Source: Peribacillus acanthi (lineage in GTDB: Bacteria; Bacillota; Bacilli; Bacillales; DSM-1321). From it: a stretch of 64,000 bases of DNA. The notes beneath the pieces were generated by a model that had not been told where the DNA came from, ran no database searches, and was given only the letters and a program-made list of their open reading frames with translations. Of the stretch, positions 48,846 through 57,972 are shown in pieces (the stretch's first letter is position 1; each line of letters opens with the position of its first letter). The position numbers and the translations under genes were made by a program. The stretch covers positions 29,251-93,250 of the forward strand of contig NZ_QBBX01000003.1 in assembly GCF_003073175.1 (NCBI RefSeq), in the 5' to 3' direction.

Positions 48846-48877
48846 CTACGTCCTGTGTTACAGGGCGTTTTTTTGTT
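48846..48877 (+). terminator. Terminator of the hem operon
   Basis: ACGTCCTG and CAGGGCGT arms (one G-T pair) with a five-base loop and seven T. Confidence 0.85.
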
Positions 48878-48933
48878 GAGAGCTGGGATACACAAAACAA
48901 ACATGATTTTCCTTTAAAGAACCGGTACTTACT

Positions 48934-48963
48934 GTCATATTCCTGCTTCATTATACATAGAGT
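48934..48963 (+). promoter_or_regulatory. Sigma-E promoter of spoVID-ysxE
   Basis: A perfect -35 GTCATATT at 48934-48941, 14 bases, and a -10 CATAGAGT at 48956-48963 match the mother-cell sigma-E consensus. spoVID is a sigma-E gene in B. subtilis. Confidence 0.82.
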
Positions 48964-49010
48964 TGTATTGGTATATATATCGTTTTGAGCCATGAGGGGA
49001 GGAAATTATT

Positions 49011-50348
49011 TTGACGAATGATCAATCGTACTTACGATTTTCATTAGAAGAGTCTGTTTGGTTTCAAAAAGGACAGGAAGTAGGGGAGCTATTTAGTCTT
49101 GCCATTGATCCAAATGTCACCATTGCTGAAAATGATCAGTATGTAAATATAAAAGGATATTTGGAATTGACAGGCCAGTATCGTAGCAGTGGTAGAAGTC
49201 AAGTGTGGGAGACTGGTGATATATCGCCAAATAGTTTCCAAAGAACGATTCAGAATGTGGAAAGGGATGATCAAGGTTATAGCACTTTTAAACATGCCTT
49301 CCCTGTAGACATTTCAATTCCAGCCAATAGAATTAGTTCACTGGACGAAGTGAATGTAATGATTCAGACGTTTGATTATACTATGCCTGAAAATAATTGT
49401 TTAAAATTATCCGCAGATTTATGTATTACCGGTATTTACGGGGAACAACAGTTTACCCCGCAACAAGAGCCTGAAACCCATCATCCGTATCAAGCCTTTA
49501 CACCAGAAACTGAAGAAGTATTTGCTCATCGATCCTACGAGACAGAGGAATTAGATGAAGAAGTTGAAGAATATGAAAACGAAGAATCTGCCGAAGTTGT
49601 GGAGCCGATACTTTATCGTGAAGAAGATGAGTATGAGCCTTTTACCGTTGAAGCATCCAAACTTCCACGTGAAGACGAGGAATCTTATACAGAATCTACT
49701 TTCGTATATCAATATGAGGATGAAGAAGTATCCTCTCAAAAAGAGTCATTTACTGAGATTCCAGTCTTTCATTATCAAGAAGAAATATTGGAGGAAGGGG
49801 AGCAAGAGTACCAGGTAAGGCAAGAAAATCAGGTTTTGCAGGAGGAATCTCAGTACGACCAAGATGTATCAGTTCTTAATTCACCATATTATCAGGAGGA
49901 CTATAGTCAAAGAATTGAAGATGCAGAAGAACAACGGATAACACAAGATACTTTTGTTCAAGAAGTAGAAGAGGAAGTAGTCGTGGAAACTGAAAATGTA
50001 GAGGAAATCTCCTATCAGGCAAGTCCAAGGGTCAATACTACATTTTCTGTTCAGCAATACGCAGAAAAAGCTTCAAATGCAGAAGCAGTGGAGCAAAAGC
50101 CAGTTGAAGAAAAGCGAATTTCCACTGCGAGCGTTTCTTTAACTGACTTTTTTGGGAAGAAGGAAACTCAGGATAAAGCGATACTAAAAGTTTGCATTGT
50201 CCAACATGGAGAAAATTTACATGAAGTAGCCAGTCGATATCAAGTTCCAGTCCAGGATATCGTAAAGAAAAATGACTTAGATGATGAAAATGATATTTAT
50301 GAAGGTCAAGTCCTCTACATTCCACAAGTTGTAGCCAATCGAAAATAA
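49011..50348 (+). CDS. spoVID: Spore coat morphogenetic protein SpoVID
   Basis: A 445-residue protein. The N-terminal domain (about 1-145, beginning LRFSLEESVWFQKGQEV) is the conserved SpoVID encasement domain. A long acidic, Glu-rich low-complexity middle (about 150-390) follows. The C-terminal LysM domain is CIVQHGENLHEVASRYQVPV, then NDIYEGQVLYIPQ. SpoVID lets coat layers encase the forespore by interaction with SpoIVA and SafA. The TTG at 49011 has GAGGGGAGG eight bases before it. A sigma-E promoter is upstream. Confidence 0.93.
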   Translation: MTNDQSYLRFSLEESVWFQKGQEVGELFSLAIDPNVTIAENDQYVNIKGYLELTGQYRSSGRSQVWETGDISPNSFQRTIQNVERDDQGYSTFKHAFPVDISIPANRISSLDEVNVMIQTFDYTMPENNCLKLSADLCITGIYGEQQFTPQQEPETHHPYQAFTPETEEVFAHRSYETEELDEEVEEYENEESAEVVEPILYREEDEYEPFTVEASKLPREDEESYTESTFVYQYEDEEVSSQKESFTEIPVFHYQEEILEEGEQEYQVRQENQVLQEESQYDQDVSVLNSPYYQEDYSQRIEDAEEQRITQDTFVQEVEEEVVVETENVEEISYQASPRVNTTFSVQQYAEKASNAEAVEQKPVEEKRISTASVSLTDFFGKKETQDKAILKVCIVQHGENLHEVASRYQVPVQDIVKKNDLDDENDIYEGQVLYIPQVVANRK

Positions 50349-50354
50349 TATTCC

Positions 50355-50391
50355 ATAACAGTTTGGGCCTGGCTCAAGCTGTTATTTTTTC
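50355..50391 (+). terminator. Hairpin between spoVID and ysxE
   Basis: ATAACAG and CTGTTAT arms with partial inner pairing, followed by TTTTTTC. It may terminate part of the spoVID transcript. Confidence 0.6.
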
Positions 50392-50420
50392 GAAAATCCA
50401 AAGAGACTGGGGGTGAAGGG

Positions 50421-51464
50421 ATGGAATTGAAAAAAGAAATGGAAACCCAAGTCGACGAAATCATGAAATTTTACATGTTACAGGTGAGATATCATGAAAA
50501 CATGGGCAAAATTGATAAAATTTATACAGATCAAGGTGTGTTCGCTTTAAAGAGCATAGATCCAAAAATAGGTATGGATTTTATACGGAACGTTCAGAAA
50601 CTGTATCAAAGAGGCTATAACCGCATTGTTCCCATTTTCATGACCATGGACAATCGTTATGGAGTTTTGAACAATGGTAAGCTGTATTATTTGATGCCCT
50701 GGCTTTTAGATGACAATAATAGTGAGAGAAATGAAAAGCATAAGCATATGTTTCGAGAACTAGCCAGGATGCATACGCTAACGTCCAAAGAAATTGAAGT
50801 CAAAAAAGAAGAACGGGAAGCACATTATGAAAAAACAGTGGAACTGTGGAATAAGCAGAAGGAATTTCTCGAGGAATTTGTTCAAGCTAGTGAACGTAAA
50901 TGGTATATGTCGCCTTTTGAGTTATTGTACTGCTCATACTATCATGACATTTCACAAGCTCTAACCTTTTCCATCAAAAAGTTAGAAGAATGGTATGAAA
51001 AAACGAAAGATAGTGAAAAGCTTCGGACTGTGGTCACACATGGAAAGGTATCAATCTCCCATTTTTTATATGATGACAGGGGCTATGGACATTTTATTAA
51101 TTTTGAAGATTCAAAAACAGCCCCTGTTCATTTTGATCTATTGCCATTTATAGTTAATTCATGTAAAACGTATCCTATCCGTCATGATGATGCGATTGAT
51201 TGGTTATATACGTATTTAAAGTATTTTTCCTTAAAGGAAGAAGAAATGATGTTGTTCTTAAGCTATTTAGCCCATCCAGGAGCCATCATATCTTCCGTAG
51301 AACATTATCATGAAAAACGAAATCAAAGAACAGAAATTATGTACATGAAAAACCTTCAACGTAACTATTGGACATTGAAAAATGTGGAGTATGTCGTGAT
51401 GAGAATTGATGAAATCGAGAAACAGAAAAAAGCTGCAGCCGCTGCGGCAGCCCAGCAAGATTAA
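50421..51464 (+). CDS. ysxE: Spore coat-associated protein YsxE (CotS/kinase-like family)
   Basis: A 347-residue protein of the CotS/aminoglycoside-phosphotransferase-like fold. The N-terminal lobe has YTDQGVFALKSIDP; the expected catalytic region reads VVTHGKVSISHFLYDDRG, where the HGD of active kinases is replaced by HGK, and INFEDSKTAPVHFDLLPFIV where the metal DFG/D-x-D would lie. The change suggests a structural rather than catalytic protein. It is co-transcribed with spoVID in B. subtilis and takes part in coat assembly. The C-terminus ends with an alanine-rich run. GGGGGTGAAGGG precedes the ATG. Confidence 0.9.
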   Translation: MELKKEMETQVDEIMKFYMLQVRYHENMGKIDKIYTDQGVFALKSIDPKIGMDFIRNVQKLYQRGYNRIVPIFMTMDNRYGVLNNGKLYYLMPWLLDDNNSERNEKHKHMFRELARMHTLTSKEIEVKKEEREAHYEKTVELWNKQKEFLEEFVQASERKWYMSPFELLYCSYYHDISQALTFSIKKLEEWYEKTKDSEKLRTVVTHGKVSISHFLYDDRGYGHFINFEDSKTAPVHFDLLPFIVNSCKTYPIRHDDAIDWLYTYLKYFSLKEEEMMLFLSYLAHPGAIISSVEHYHEKRNQRTEIMYMKNLQRNYWTLKNVEYVVMRIDEIEKQKKAAAAAAAQQD

Positions 51465-51485
51465 AATTCCTACGTATTCCTTTAT

Positions 51486-51620
51486 TTACCGAAATTGTAG
51501 CCTTTATTACCGAACGGGACATCTTTTTTACCGAAATTCCAGATTTATTACCGAAGCAGCCTCATATATTACCGAAACGCCTAAATCACACGATTTTTTC
51601 TCAAATCCAATCTGACCGAA
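51486..51620 (+). repeat. Phased direct repeats of TTACCGAA
   Basis: The octamer TTACCGAA, usually within TTTATTACCGAAA, begins at 51486, 51507, 51528, 51548 and 51569, so the spacing is 21, 21, 20 and 21 bases. A variant TGACCGAA begins at 51613, about two periods later. Intervening sequences are not conserved. A period of about 21 bases is two helical turns, putting all copies on the same face of the DNA. The array lies between the convergent ysxE and the small membrane-protein gene. Confidence 0.85.
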
Positions 51621-51792
51621 GGCTAACTGCCAAAAAGACTAATAAGCCGAGGAATAAAATATCAAATGCAGTCGGAAAAAAGAAAGTCCGGATTCCTTGG
51701 AATATGCAAAAAGGAATAATAAATTGATTGCAAAGAGCTCGCAAATTACGTAGCCAAGGGGGCATGTTGTAGGGATTGTATCTTTTTTTCAT
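51601..51792 (-). CDS. Small membrane protein, conserved-looking, function unknown
   Basis: A 63-residue protein, MKKRYNPYNMPPWLRNLRAL followed by two hydrophobic stretches (FIIPFCIFQGIRTFFFPT and FDILFLGLLVFLAVSL) and a short charged end, SDWI. The ATG at 51792 is preceded on the minus strand by AAGGCGGG, about nine bases away. A GTG three codons earlier overlaps that site. It has a balanced composition typical of a real small membrane protein, and the first 20 residues are basic and aromatic. I cannot assign a function. Its stop codon lies inside the phased repeat region. Confidence 0.65.
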   Translation of the reverse strand: MKKRYNPYNMPPWLRNLRALCNQFIIPFCIFQGIRTFFFPTAFDILFLGLLVFLAVSLRSDWI

Positions 51793-51911
51793 TTTAGCCA
51801 CCCGCCTTAATAGGTATTTGTTTTATCTTATTGTTATTCAAAGAAAAAGGTGAAAATAACTGCACATTAGACGAGTCTGCGTATATACTAGTAAAAAATC
51901 GGGAAAGATTA

Positions 51912-51940
51912 TTGACGTTAAGATTACATTTTTGTACTAT
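51912..51940 (+). promoter_or_regulatory. Promoter of valS
   Basis: TTGACG at 51912-51917 and TACTAT at 51935-51940 with 17 bases between, just before the T-box. Confidence 0.75.
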
Positions 51941-51964
51941 AAACGTAACTCTATAAAAGTAAAA

Positions 51965-52212
51965 GCAAGGATTGGGATAAGTAGACTTGAATTCTGATTT
52001 CAGAGAGAGAAACCATTTGGTGGGAGGTTTCTTATTCAAGAGCTAGTCGAAGTCACCCATAAGCTGCATTCGTGAACGAATTTTTTAGTAGTGAATGCCG
52101 GTGAAAAGCCGTTATTGTCATTAAGCGCCGAATGGGTTTTTTCATTCGGAAAAAAGGTGGTACCGCGAACAACTCTCTTCGTCCTTTTCACAAGGAAAGA
52201 GAGTTTTTTTAT
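51965..52212 (+). ncRNA. T-box leader (Val, GUC specifier) controlling valS
   Basis: Elements in order are AGAGAG in stem I, the TGGTGGG distal loop, the specifier loop GAAGTCACC (GTC, valine, at 52052-52054), the T-box AAGGTGGTACCGCG at 52154-52167, and a terminator with arms AACTCTCTT and AAGAGAGTT (52171-52205) and a T-run. Uncharged tRNA-Val should promote read-through into valS. Together with the valS promoter it fills the gap upstream of the gene. Confidence 0.95.
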
Positions 52213-52242
52213 TTGCAAAAAAGTGTTTTAGGAGGGCTAAAC

Positions 52243-54897
52243 ATGGAAACAGAACAACAAACTACCTCAATGCCAACTAAATACGATCCGAAAGCTATTG
52301 AAAAAGGTCGTTATGAGTGGTGGCTAAAAGGCAAATTTTTTGAAGCAAAAGATGATGAGCAAAAGGAACCTTATACAATCGTTATCCCGCCACCGAACGT
52401 TACAGGGAAGCTACATTTAGGTCATGCTTGGGATACGACGTTACAAGATATTTTGACTCGTATGAAAAGAATGCAGGGCTATGATGTTCTCTGGTTACCA
52501 GGAATGGACCACGCTGGAATCGCTACTCAAGCGAAGGTAGAAGAAAAGCTACGTAGCGAAGGGAAGAGCCGTTACGACTTAGGTCGTGAAGCATTTGTTA
52601 AAGAAACATGGAAATGGAAAGAAGAATATGCTGGCCATATCCGTGAGCAATGGGCTAAGATGGGTCTTGGTTTAGACTACTCTCGTGAACGTTTTACACT
52701 CGATGAAGGTCTTTCTAAGGCAGTTAGAGAAGTTTTCGTTTCCCTTTACAATAAAGGCTTAATCTATCGTGGGGAATATATCATCAACTGGGATCCTTCC
52801 ACGAAGACTGCCTTATCTGATATCGAAGTTATATATAAAGATGTTCAAGGTGCTTTTTACCACATGAAATATCCATTGGCTGATGGAAGTGGTCATATTG
52901 AAGTTGCAACAACACGTCCTGAGACGATGCTTGGTGATACTGCAGTTGCCGTTCATCCAGAAGATCCACGCTATAAGCACTTGATTGGTAAAACCGTCAT
53001 TCTACCAATCGTTGGACGCGAGATCTCAATTGTGGGTGATGATTATGTTGATATGGAATTCGGTTCTGGAGCAGTAAAAATTACTCCAGCACATGATCCG
53101 AATGACTTTGAAATCGGAAACCGCCACAATTTAGAACGAGTTCTAGTGATGCATGAAGACGGCACGATGAATGGAAAAGCTGGCAAATACGAAGGTATGG
53201 ATCGTTTTGAATGCCGTAAGCAAATCGTAAAAGATCTACAAGAGCAAGGTGTCTTATTCAAAATTGAAGAGCACATGCATTCAGTTGGACACTCAGAGCG
53301 TAGTGGGGCAGTCGTAGAGCCTTACCTATCCACTCAATGGTTCGTAAAAATGCAGCCTTTGGCAGATGCAGCAGTGGAACTTCAAAAACAAGAAGAGAAG
53401 GTCAACTTCGTACCAGAACGTTTCGAAAAGACTTATCTACACTGGATGGAAAATATCCGTGACTGGTGTATTTCCCGTCAATTATGGTGGGGACACCGCA
53501 TTCCAGCCTGGTACCATAAGGAAACAGGTGAAGTATATGTAGGACATGATGCACCTGCTGATGAGGAAAATTGGAAGCAAGATGAAGATGTTTTAGATAC
53601 TTGGTTTAGTTCAGCTCTATGGCCATTCTCTACAATGGGTTGGCCGGATGAAGAGGCTCCGGACTTTAAGCGTTATTATCCAACAGGCTGCCTAGTAACT
53701 GGATACGATATCATTTTCTTCTGGGTTTCACGTATGATTTTCCAAGGCTTGGAGTTCACAGGTGAGCGTCCATTTAAAGACGTTCTAATCCACGGACTTG
53801 TTCGTGACTCAGAAGGTCGCAAAATGAGTAAATCACTTGGTAACGGTGTTGATCCGATGGATGTCATCGATCAATATGGTGCCGACTCCCTTCGTTATTT
53901 CTTATCGACTGGAAGCTCACCAGGCCAAGATTTACGTTTCAGCATGGAAAAAGTAGAGGCGATCTGGAACTTCTCCAATAAGATTTGGAACGCTTCACGT
54001 TTCGCATTGATGAACATGAACGGTATGAAGTATGAAGAAATCGATTTATCCGGTGAAAAATCAGTTGCAGACAAGTGGATTTTAACACGATTAAATGAAA
54101 CGATTGAAAATGTGACTCGACTTGCTGATAAGTATGAATTCGGAGAAGTTGGGCGTCTACTTTATAACTTCATCTGGGATGACTTCTGTGACTGGTATAT
54201 TGAAATGGCGAAGCTTCCTTTATACGGTGAAGATGAAGCTGCAAAGAAAACAACTCGTTCAATCTTGGCATACGTACTTGATAATACGATGAGATTACTG
54301 CATCCATTCATGCCGTTCATCACGGAAGAAATCTGGCAAAACTTACCTCACAATGGAGAATCGATCACTGTTGCAGCTTGGCCGACAGTGAATGCTGACC
54401 TTTCTGATTCAGAAGCAGCAGAAGAGATGAAGCTTCTAGTAGAAATCATTCGTACGGTACGTAATATCCGTGCAGAGGTGAACACACCTTTAAGTAAAAA
54501 AATCAGCTTAATCCTTAAGACGAAGGATGAAAAAATCTCTGAGATGCTTCAAAAGAACAGTGCCTATATTGAACGCTTCTGTAACCCAGAAGTATTAACG
54601 ATTGGCACTAAAGTCGAAGAGCCAGAGCAGGCTATGACTGCTGTAGTAACAGGAGTAGAATTGATTCTTCCATTACAAGGATTAATCAATATCGAAGAAG
54701 AGCTGAAACGTCTAGAAAAAGAACGTGAAAAGCTTGATAAAGAAGTAGAACGTGTTCAGAAAAAACTGGGTAATGAAGGCTTTGTAAGTAAAGCTCCAGC
54801 TCATGTTATTGATGAAGAGCGTGCAAAAGAGAAAGACTACGTTGAAAAACGTGATGCAGTTGCTAACAGAATAAATGAATTAAAGAAATTAAAATAA
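52243..54897 (+). CDS. valS: Valyl-tRNA synthetase
   Basis: An 884-residue class I synthetase. The HIGH motif is [14 protein letters not shown]; the editing domain (CP1) includes [27 protein letters not shown] and the KMSKS motif, [18 protein letters not shown], follow. The C-terminal coiled coil ([26 protein letters not shown]) is the tRNA-binding arm. I chose the ATG at 52243 after TTAGGAGGGC. The frame is open back to 52132, but that extension would translate the T-box terminator. Expression is controlled by the Val T-box. Confidence 0.97.
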   Translation: METEQQTTSMPTKYDPKAIEKGRYEWWLKGKFFEAKDDEQKEPYTIVIPPPNVTGKLHLGHAWDTTLQDILTRMKRMQGYDVLWLPGMDHAGIATQAKVEEKLRSEGKSRYDLGREAFVKETWKWKEEYAGHIREQWAKMGLGLDYSRERFTLDEGLSKAVREVFVSLYNKGLIYRGEYIINWDPSTKTALSDIEVIYKDVQGAFYHMKYPLADGSGHIEVATTRPETMLGDTAVAVHPEDPRYKHLIGKTVILPIVGREISIVGDDYVDMEFGSGAVKITPAHDPNDFEIGNRHNLERVLVMHEDGTMNGKAGKYEGMDRFECRKQIVKDLQEQGVLFKIEEHMHSVGHSERSGAVVEPYLSTQWFVKMQPLADAAVELQKQEEKVNFVPERFEKTYLHWMENIRDWCISRQLWWGHRIPAWYHKETGEVYVGHDAPADEENWKQDEDVLDTWFSSALWPFSTMGWPDEEAPDFKRYYPTGCLVTGYDIIFFWVSRMIFQGLEFTGERPFKDVLIHGLVRDSEGRKMSKSLGNGVDPMDVIDQYGADSLRYFLSTGSSPGQDLRFSMEKVEAIWNFSNKIWNASRFALMNMNGMKYEEIDLSGEKSVADKWILTRLNETIENVTRLADKYEFGEVGRLLYNFIWDDFCDWYIEMAKLPLYGEDEAAKKTTRSILAYVLDNTMRLLHPFMPFITEEIWQNLPHNGESITVAAWPTVNADLSDSEAAEEMKLLVEIIRTVRNIRAEVNTPLSKKISLILKTKDEKISEMLQKNSAYIERFCNPEVLTIGTKVEEPEQAMTAVVTGVELILPLQGLINIEEELKRLEKEREKLDKEVERVQKKLGNEGFVSKAPAHVIDEERAKEKDYVEKRDAVANRINELKKLK

Positions 54898-54911
54898 AGT
54901 AAAATTAATAC

Positions 54912-54983
54912 GGCTTATAATATAACCACCAAAAAATCTAATTTTTTGAGGCGAGGTTATATTATGAGCCATTTTATTTTTTA
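54912..54983 (+). terminator. Long nested hairpin downstream of valS
   Basis: GGCTTATAATATAACC (54912-54927) and GGTTATATTATGAGCC (54955-54970) pair over 16 positions with one G-T pair. Inside the loop CAAAAAAT and ATTTTTTG can pair again. A T-rich tail (ATTTTATTTTTTAT) follows. It could end valS transcription and also marks the left border of the AT-rich segment. Confidence 0.6.
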
Positions 54984-55085
54984 TATAGAAAGTAGAAATA
55001 CATAATATATATAATATATTTAGTAATTAATTAAGGTAAATAGGTGCAGACAAGGAAATTAAATAGGTGAATGGTAGGGGGATTA

Positions 55086-57257
55086 ATGAAGAATTATAAA
55101 ACAGAACAGTACACATATTTTTACGAATGTGAAAAAATGGTTTCCGATCATCTTAAGACAAACTATCTTTATTTTGATTTTACACATGAGGAATACTCAA
55201 TCACTGAACAAAAACAAAATATAGAAAAAGGTATAATTAAATCCATTGATTCTATACTTAATTATCCTAATCTAGTGCTTGAAAAAATAAATTTAAATTC
55301 CAATTGTATACATATAATATTGAACCCATTTTATAATATTGATACTATATTTTCCATTTTCATTACTAAATATATTATAGAATATCAGTGTCTTCCATTT
55401 GACTTTGAGAGAATATATAAGAATTTGAAAAATTTATTAATAATAGATAAAGAAATGAATTTAGACGCAATTATTATTGCAGCTAAACACCAAAATAAAC
55501 CAGGAGATGTGATTAATAAATTTTTACTATTTTTCGAAAAGAATCTTTTTATTTTAAATGATAAGGATTCTACAGATGTTAAAAATTGTATGTTATTGAA
55601 AGAAAACGATTTAAGTTTATTTTCTCAAGAGTTGGCATTATTGAAGCTAGATAAAGAAAACTATCTCTCAGAATCTAACAATCACTTATACACAAAGACG
55701 GAAAATCTAGATGTTATTTTAGATGAAAACAAGGTTGAAGAAATAAAAGTGAAAATTTATTTACAACCACCTACATCTCTATTTTCGGAATATTGGGCTA
55801 AAACTGAAAACAATGGTTTATATATATTATTTTCAGATGGCATAAAAATAAAACCTCTTATTACCGGCTTTAACCATAAAAGACTAGTGAAAAATCTATC
55901 TTTTTTTGAAAATTATTACCGAAAGCCTTATGAGGAAAATGAAGATTGGAAGATAATAGATGGAGAGATATGCAATAACGATTCAATTTTAAAACAAAAT
56001 CAAATTCTTGAAATTATGAGGGAATATACAGATCCCTGGATTTCAACGCAGAAAGTTTCATATGTTTTCCCATTCCATTTTGATTATAAAAAATTCAATC
56101 GAATTCAAAAGAGATTCTCAAAAAGATTTGGTAGTCCTATCAATGAGGAAAACAAATATAAACAGTTTTCTAAGAATTTTCTACCATTGTTTAATGACTA
56201 TTTTTTTAATAATACAAAACTTCCAAATTCTCAACTACATAGTAGAAACTTCTTAGTAGCAGCTAAAAAAGTTATTACATTTAATGAGGATTCCTTTTCA
56301 ATTGATAAGGATATTTTGATAGATAATCCATTATTATTTAGGGAAATAAAAGTAGAATCTAGATTATTCAAATATGGAGTAGGTTTTTTAGTTCTAAATT
56401 CTAGTTTTTCAGGAGACGTTCCTTTAAATTATATTTTGGAAATTGATAAAAGAATTTGTCAAGATGTAAATAAAATAATTAGTTACTTCTTAAAAGAGGA
56501 AATGGAAATTCAACATGAGTCCACAAGAAAAGGAATAGCGTATGAATCTATTGAAATTATAGGAAATACTTATATACCAGAAAAGAAAGAAAATATAGTA
56601 TTAAAAACGTGTAGCGCAACAAAAAAAACATATATCTCAAGCCTAGAAGAAAAGAATAGAGAGATTCAACAAAAGTTTTTACAAAGGGGAGATTTATTGT
56701 TTTATGGGTTTTCACGTAGTTGCGGTGTTCAATATTTAGTTGAAAAAGACTCAATAGATCGAACTGGATTAGAAAAATTATCAAAGAATTTTCTTGAGGA
56801 AAAATTTTTTATCTTTTTGTTTTCTGCACAACAAAGAGATGGACTACGGAAATTTTCTGATAAAATAGTCCGTGACAGTCTTGTCTCTGAAAAAATGAAT
56901 GCAAGTGCTATACGACAAGATTTTCTGCACTTTTTAACACAAGCTAAATTGGGACATATTTCTGATAATAATGTTATTGCAAAGTTTTATGAAAAATGGC
57001 AAGTAGTATTTGATAGTGAAGCCATATATAAAGAAGTTAACGAAAAATTAAATGCCATTGATCAATATCAGCAAACCAAGTTATCTTTCCGATTTAATTT
57101 AGTTTCTTATGTTTTATTTCCAATTGTCTTTTTATCATCTCTTTTCACTATGAGTATATTCAAGACCAAAAGTTCATTTGAATTAGATGTTTATATAGTT
57201 TTGCTCATGTGTGCTTTTTCAGTAGGACTCTTCTTTATTAGAACAAAGAGTAAATAG
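55086..57257 (+). CDS. Large protein of unknown function with CorA-like C-terminal membrane module
   Basis: A 723-residue protein that I do not recognise as a whole. About 660 N-terminal residues lack a signal peptide and are rich in Asn, Lys, Ile and Phe. Then comes a helical/coiled segment (FYEKWQVVFDSEAIYKEVNE, near 630-650) and two membrane helices at about 671-689 and 701-718. The first ends PIVFLSSLFTMSIF, which aligns with the CorA pore end (P..F....GMN.F) but has TMS in place of GMN. This layout is that of divergent CorA-like membrane proteins. The ATG at 55086 follows TAGGGGG; an ATG at 55071 lies before that site. G+C is very low (one sampled line 22 percent). An AT-rich -10 (TATAAT, 55010-55015) is upstream. 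The metallohydrolase gene follows 11 bases later. Confidence 0.7.
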   Translation: MKNYKTEQYTYFYECEKMVSDHLKTNYLYFDFTHEEYSITEQKQNIEKGIIKSIDSILNYPNLVLEKINLNSNCIHIILNPFYNIDTIFSIFITKYIIEYQCLPFDFERIYKNLKNLLIIDKEMNLDAIIIAAKHQNKPGDVINKFLLFFEKNLFILNDKDSTDVKNCMLLKENDLSLFSQELALLKLDKENYLSESNNHLYTKTENLDVILDENKVEEIKVKIYLQPPTSLFSEYWAKTENNGLYILFSDGIKIKPLITGFNHKRLVKNLSFFENYYRKPYEENEDWKIIDGEICNNDSILKQNQILEIMREYTDPWISTQKVSYVFPFHFDYKKFNRIQKRFSKRFGSPINEENKYKQFSKNFLPLFNDYFFNNTKLPNSQLHSRNFLVAAKKVITFNEDSFSIDKDILIDNPLLFREIKVESRLFKYGVGFLVLNSSFSGDVPLNYILEIDKRICQDVNKIISYFLKEEMEIQHESTRKGIAYESIEIIGNTYIPEKKENIVLKTCSATKKTYISSLEEKNREIQQKFLQRGDLLFYGFSRSCGVQYLVEKDSIDRTGLEKLSKNFLEEKFFIFLFSAQQRDGLRKFSDKIVRDSLVSEKMNASAIRQDFLHFLTQAKLGHISDNNVIAKFYEKWQVVFDSEAIYKEVNEKLNAIDQYQQTKLSFRFNLVSYVLFPIVFLSSLFTMSIFKTKSSFELDVYIVLLMCAFSVGLFFIRTKSK

Positions 57258-57267
57258 AGGTGATTTT

Positions 57268-57918
57268 GTGGATTATAATCAAATAATTAAACGTGAAGAA
57301 GAGTTTAGAAATGAGCATATAAGCGCAAATAATTTTTTAATACTAAAAGGTAATTTACCTGTTATGGTATCTGCACCACATGCAGTAAAACAAATTCGTA
57401 ATGGAAGAGTAAAACAATCGGAATCTTATACCGGAGTTATTGCTGAACTTTTGCATGAAAATGGTAGTATTCATTCAATTATTAAAACAAGAAATAATAA
57501 TGATGATGCTAATTATGATAAAAACTGTCTTTATAAATTAGAGTTAATAAAATATATAAAAAATCAAAATATAAAATTCTTACTTGATCTTCATATTATG
57601 AATGAGTCTTATAAAAATTCAATTGAAATAGCAACTGGATATGGTGAAAACATTCAAAAAAATTATTCTGTAGTAGATACTATTATTAAAGTTGCAAAAT
57701 CATTAGGGTTTAATGATTTTGCCAATGATTATCATTTTAAAGCAGATAATCCTAATTGTGTTGCTGCTTTTGTTAGTAAACATTGTAAAATTCCAGCTAT
57801 TCAAATGGAAATTAATTGGAGAGAGATTAATGCTGAAAAAAATAGAAAAGGCTTTTACCAAATCTATTTATTTTTGTTAAATACTTTAGAAGAAATGTCA
57901 AAACAAAATTGTAAATAA
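57268..57918 (+). CDS. N-formylglutamate amidohydrolase-like metallohydrolase
   Basis: A 216-residue protein with the layout of the FGase (N-formylglutamate amidohydrolase) superfamily: VMVSAPHA with His38, a glutamate at 52 (KQSESYTG), FLLDLHIMN with Asp107 and His109, and a late IQMEINWRE with Glu181. These are candidate metal ligands and catalytic residues. There is no signal peptide, so it is probably cytoplasmic. The true substrate is unknown; a histidine-degradation role is unlikely because no hut genes are near. It starts with GTG 11 bases after the CorA-like gene, with AGAGGTGAT as ribosome site, and almost certainly shares its transcript. It has the same low G+C as that gene. Confidence 0.7.
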   Translation: MDYNQIIKREEEFRNEHISANNFLILKGNLPVMVSAPHAVKQIRNGRVKQSESYTGVIAELLHENGSIHSIIKTRNNNDDANYDKNCLYKLELIKYIKNQNIKFLLDLHIMNESYKNSIEIATGYGENIQKNYSVVDTIIKVAKSLGFNDFANDYHFKADNPNCVAAFVSKHCKIPAIQMEINWREINAEKNRKGFYQIYLFLLNTLEEMSKQNCK

Positions 57919-57972
57919 ATATTGAGATAAATGTTAATGGTCTTTTATTTTATCACTAAGGAGAATAAGTTT

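Noticed and set aside
51486-51620. TTACCGAA array as a CRISPR
   Set aside because: Repeats are only eight bases and spacers about 13 bases, far too short, and there are no cas genes.
52132-52242. In-frame upstream extension of valS
   Set aside because: It lies in the T-box and terminator; the ATG at 52243 follows TTAGGAGGGC.
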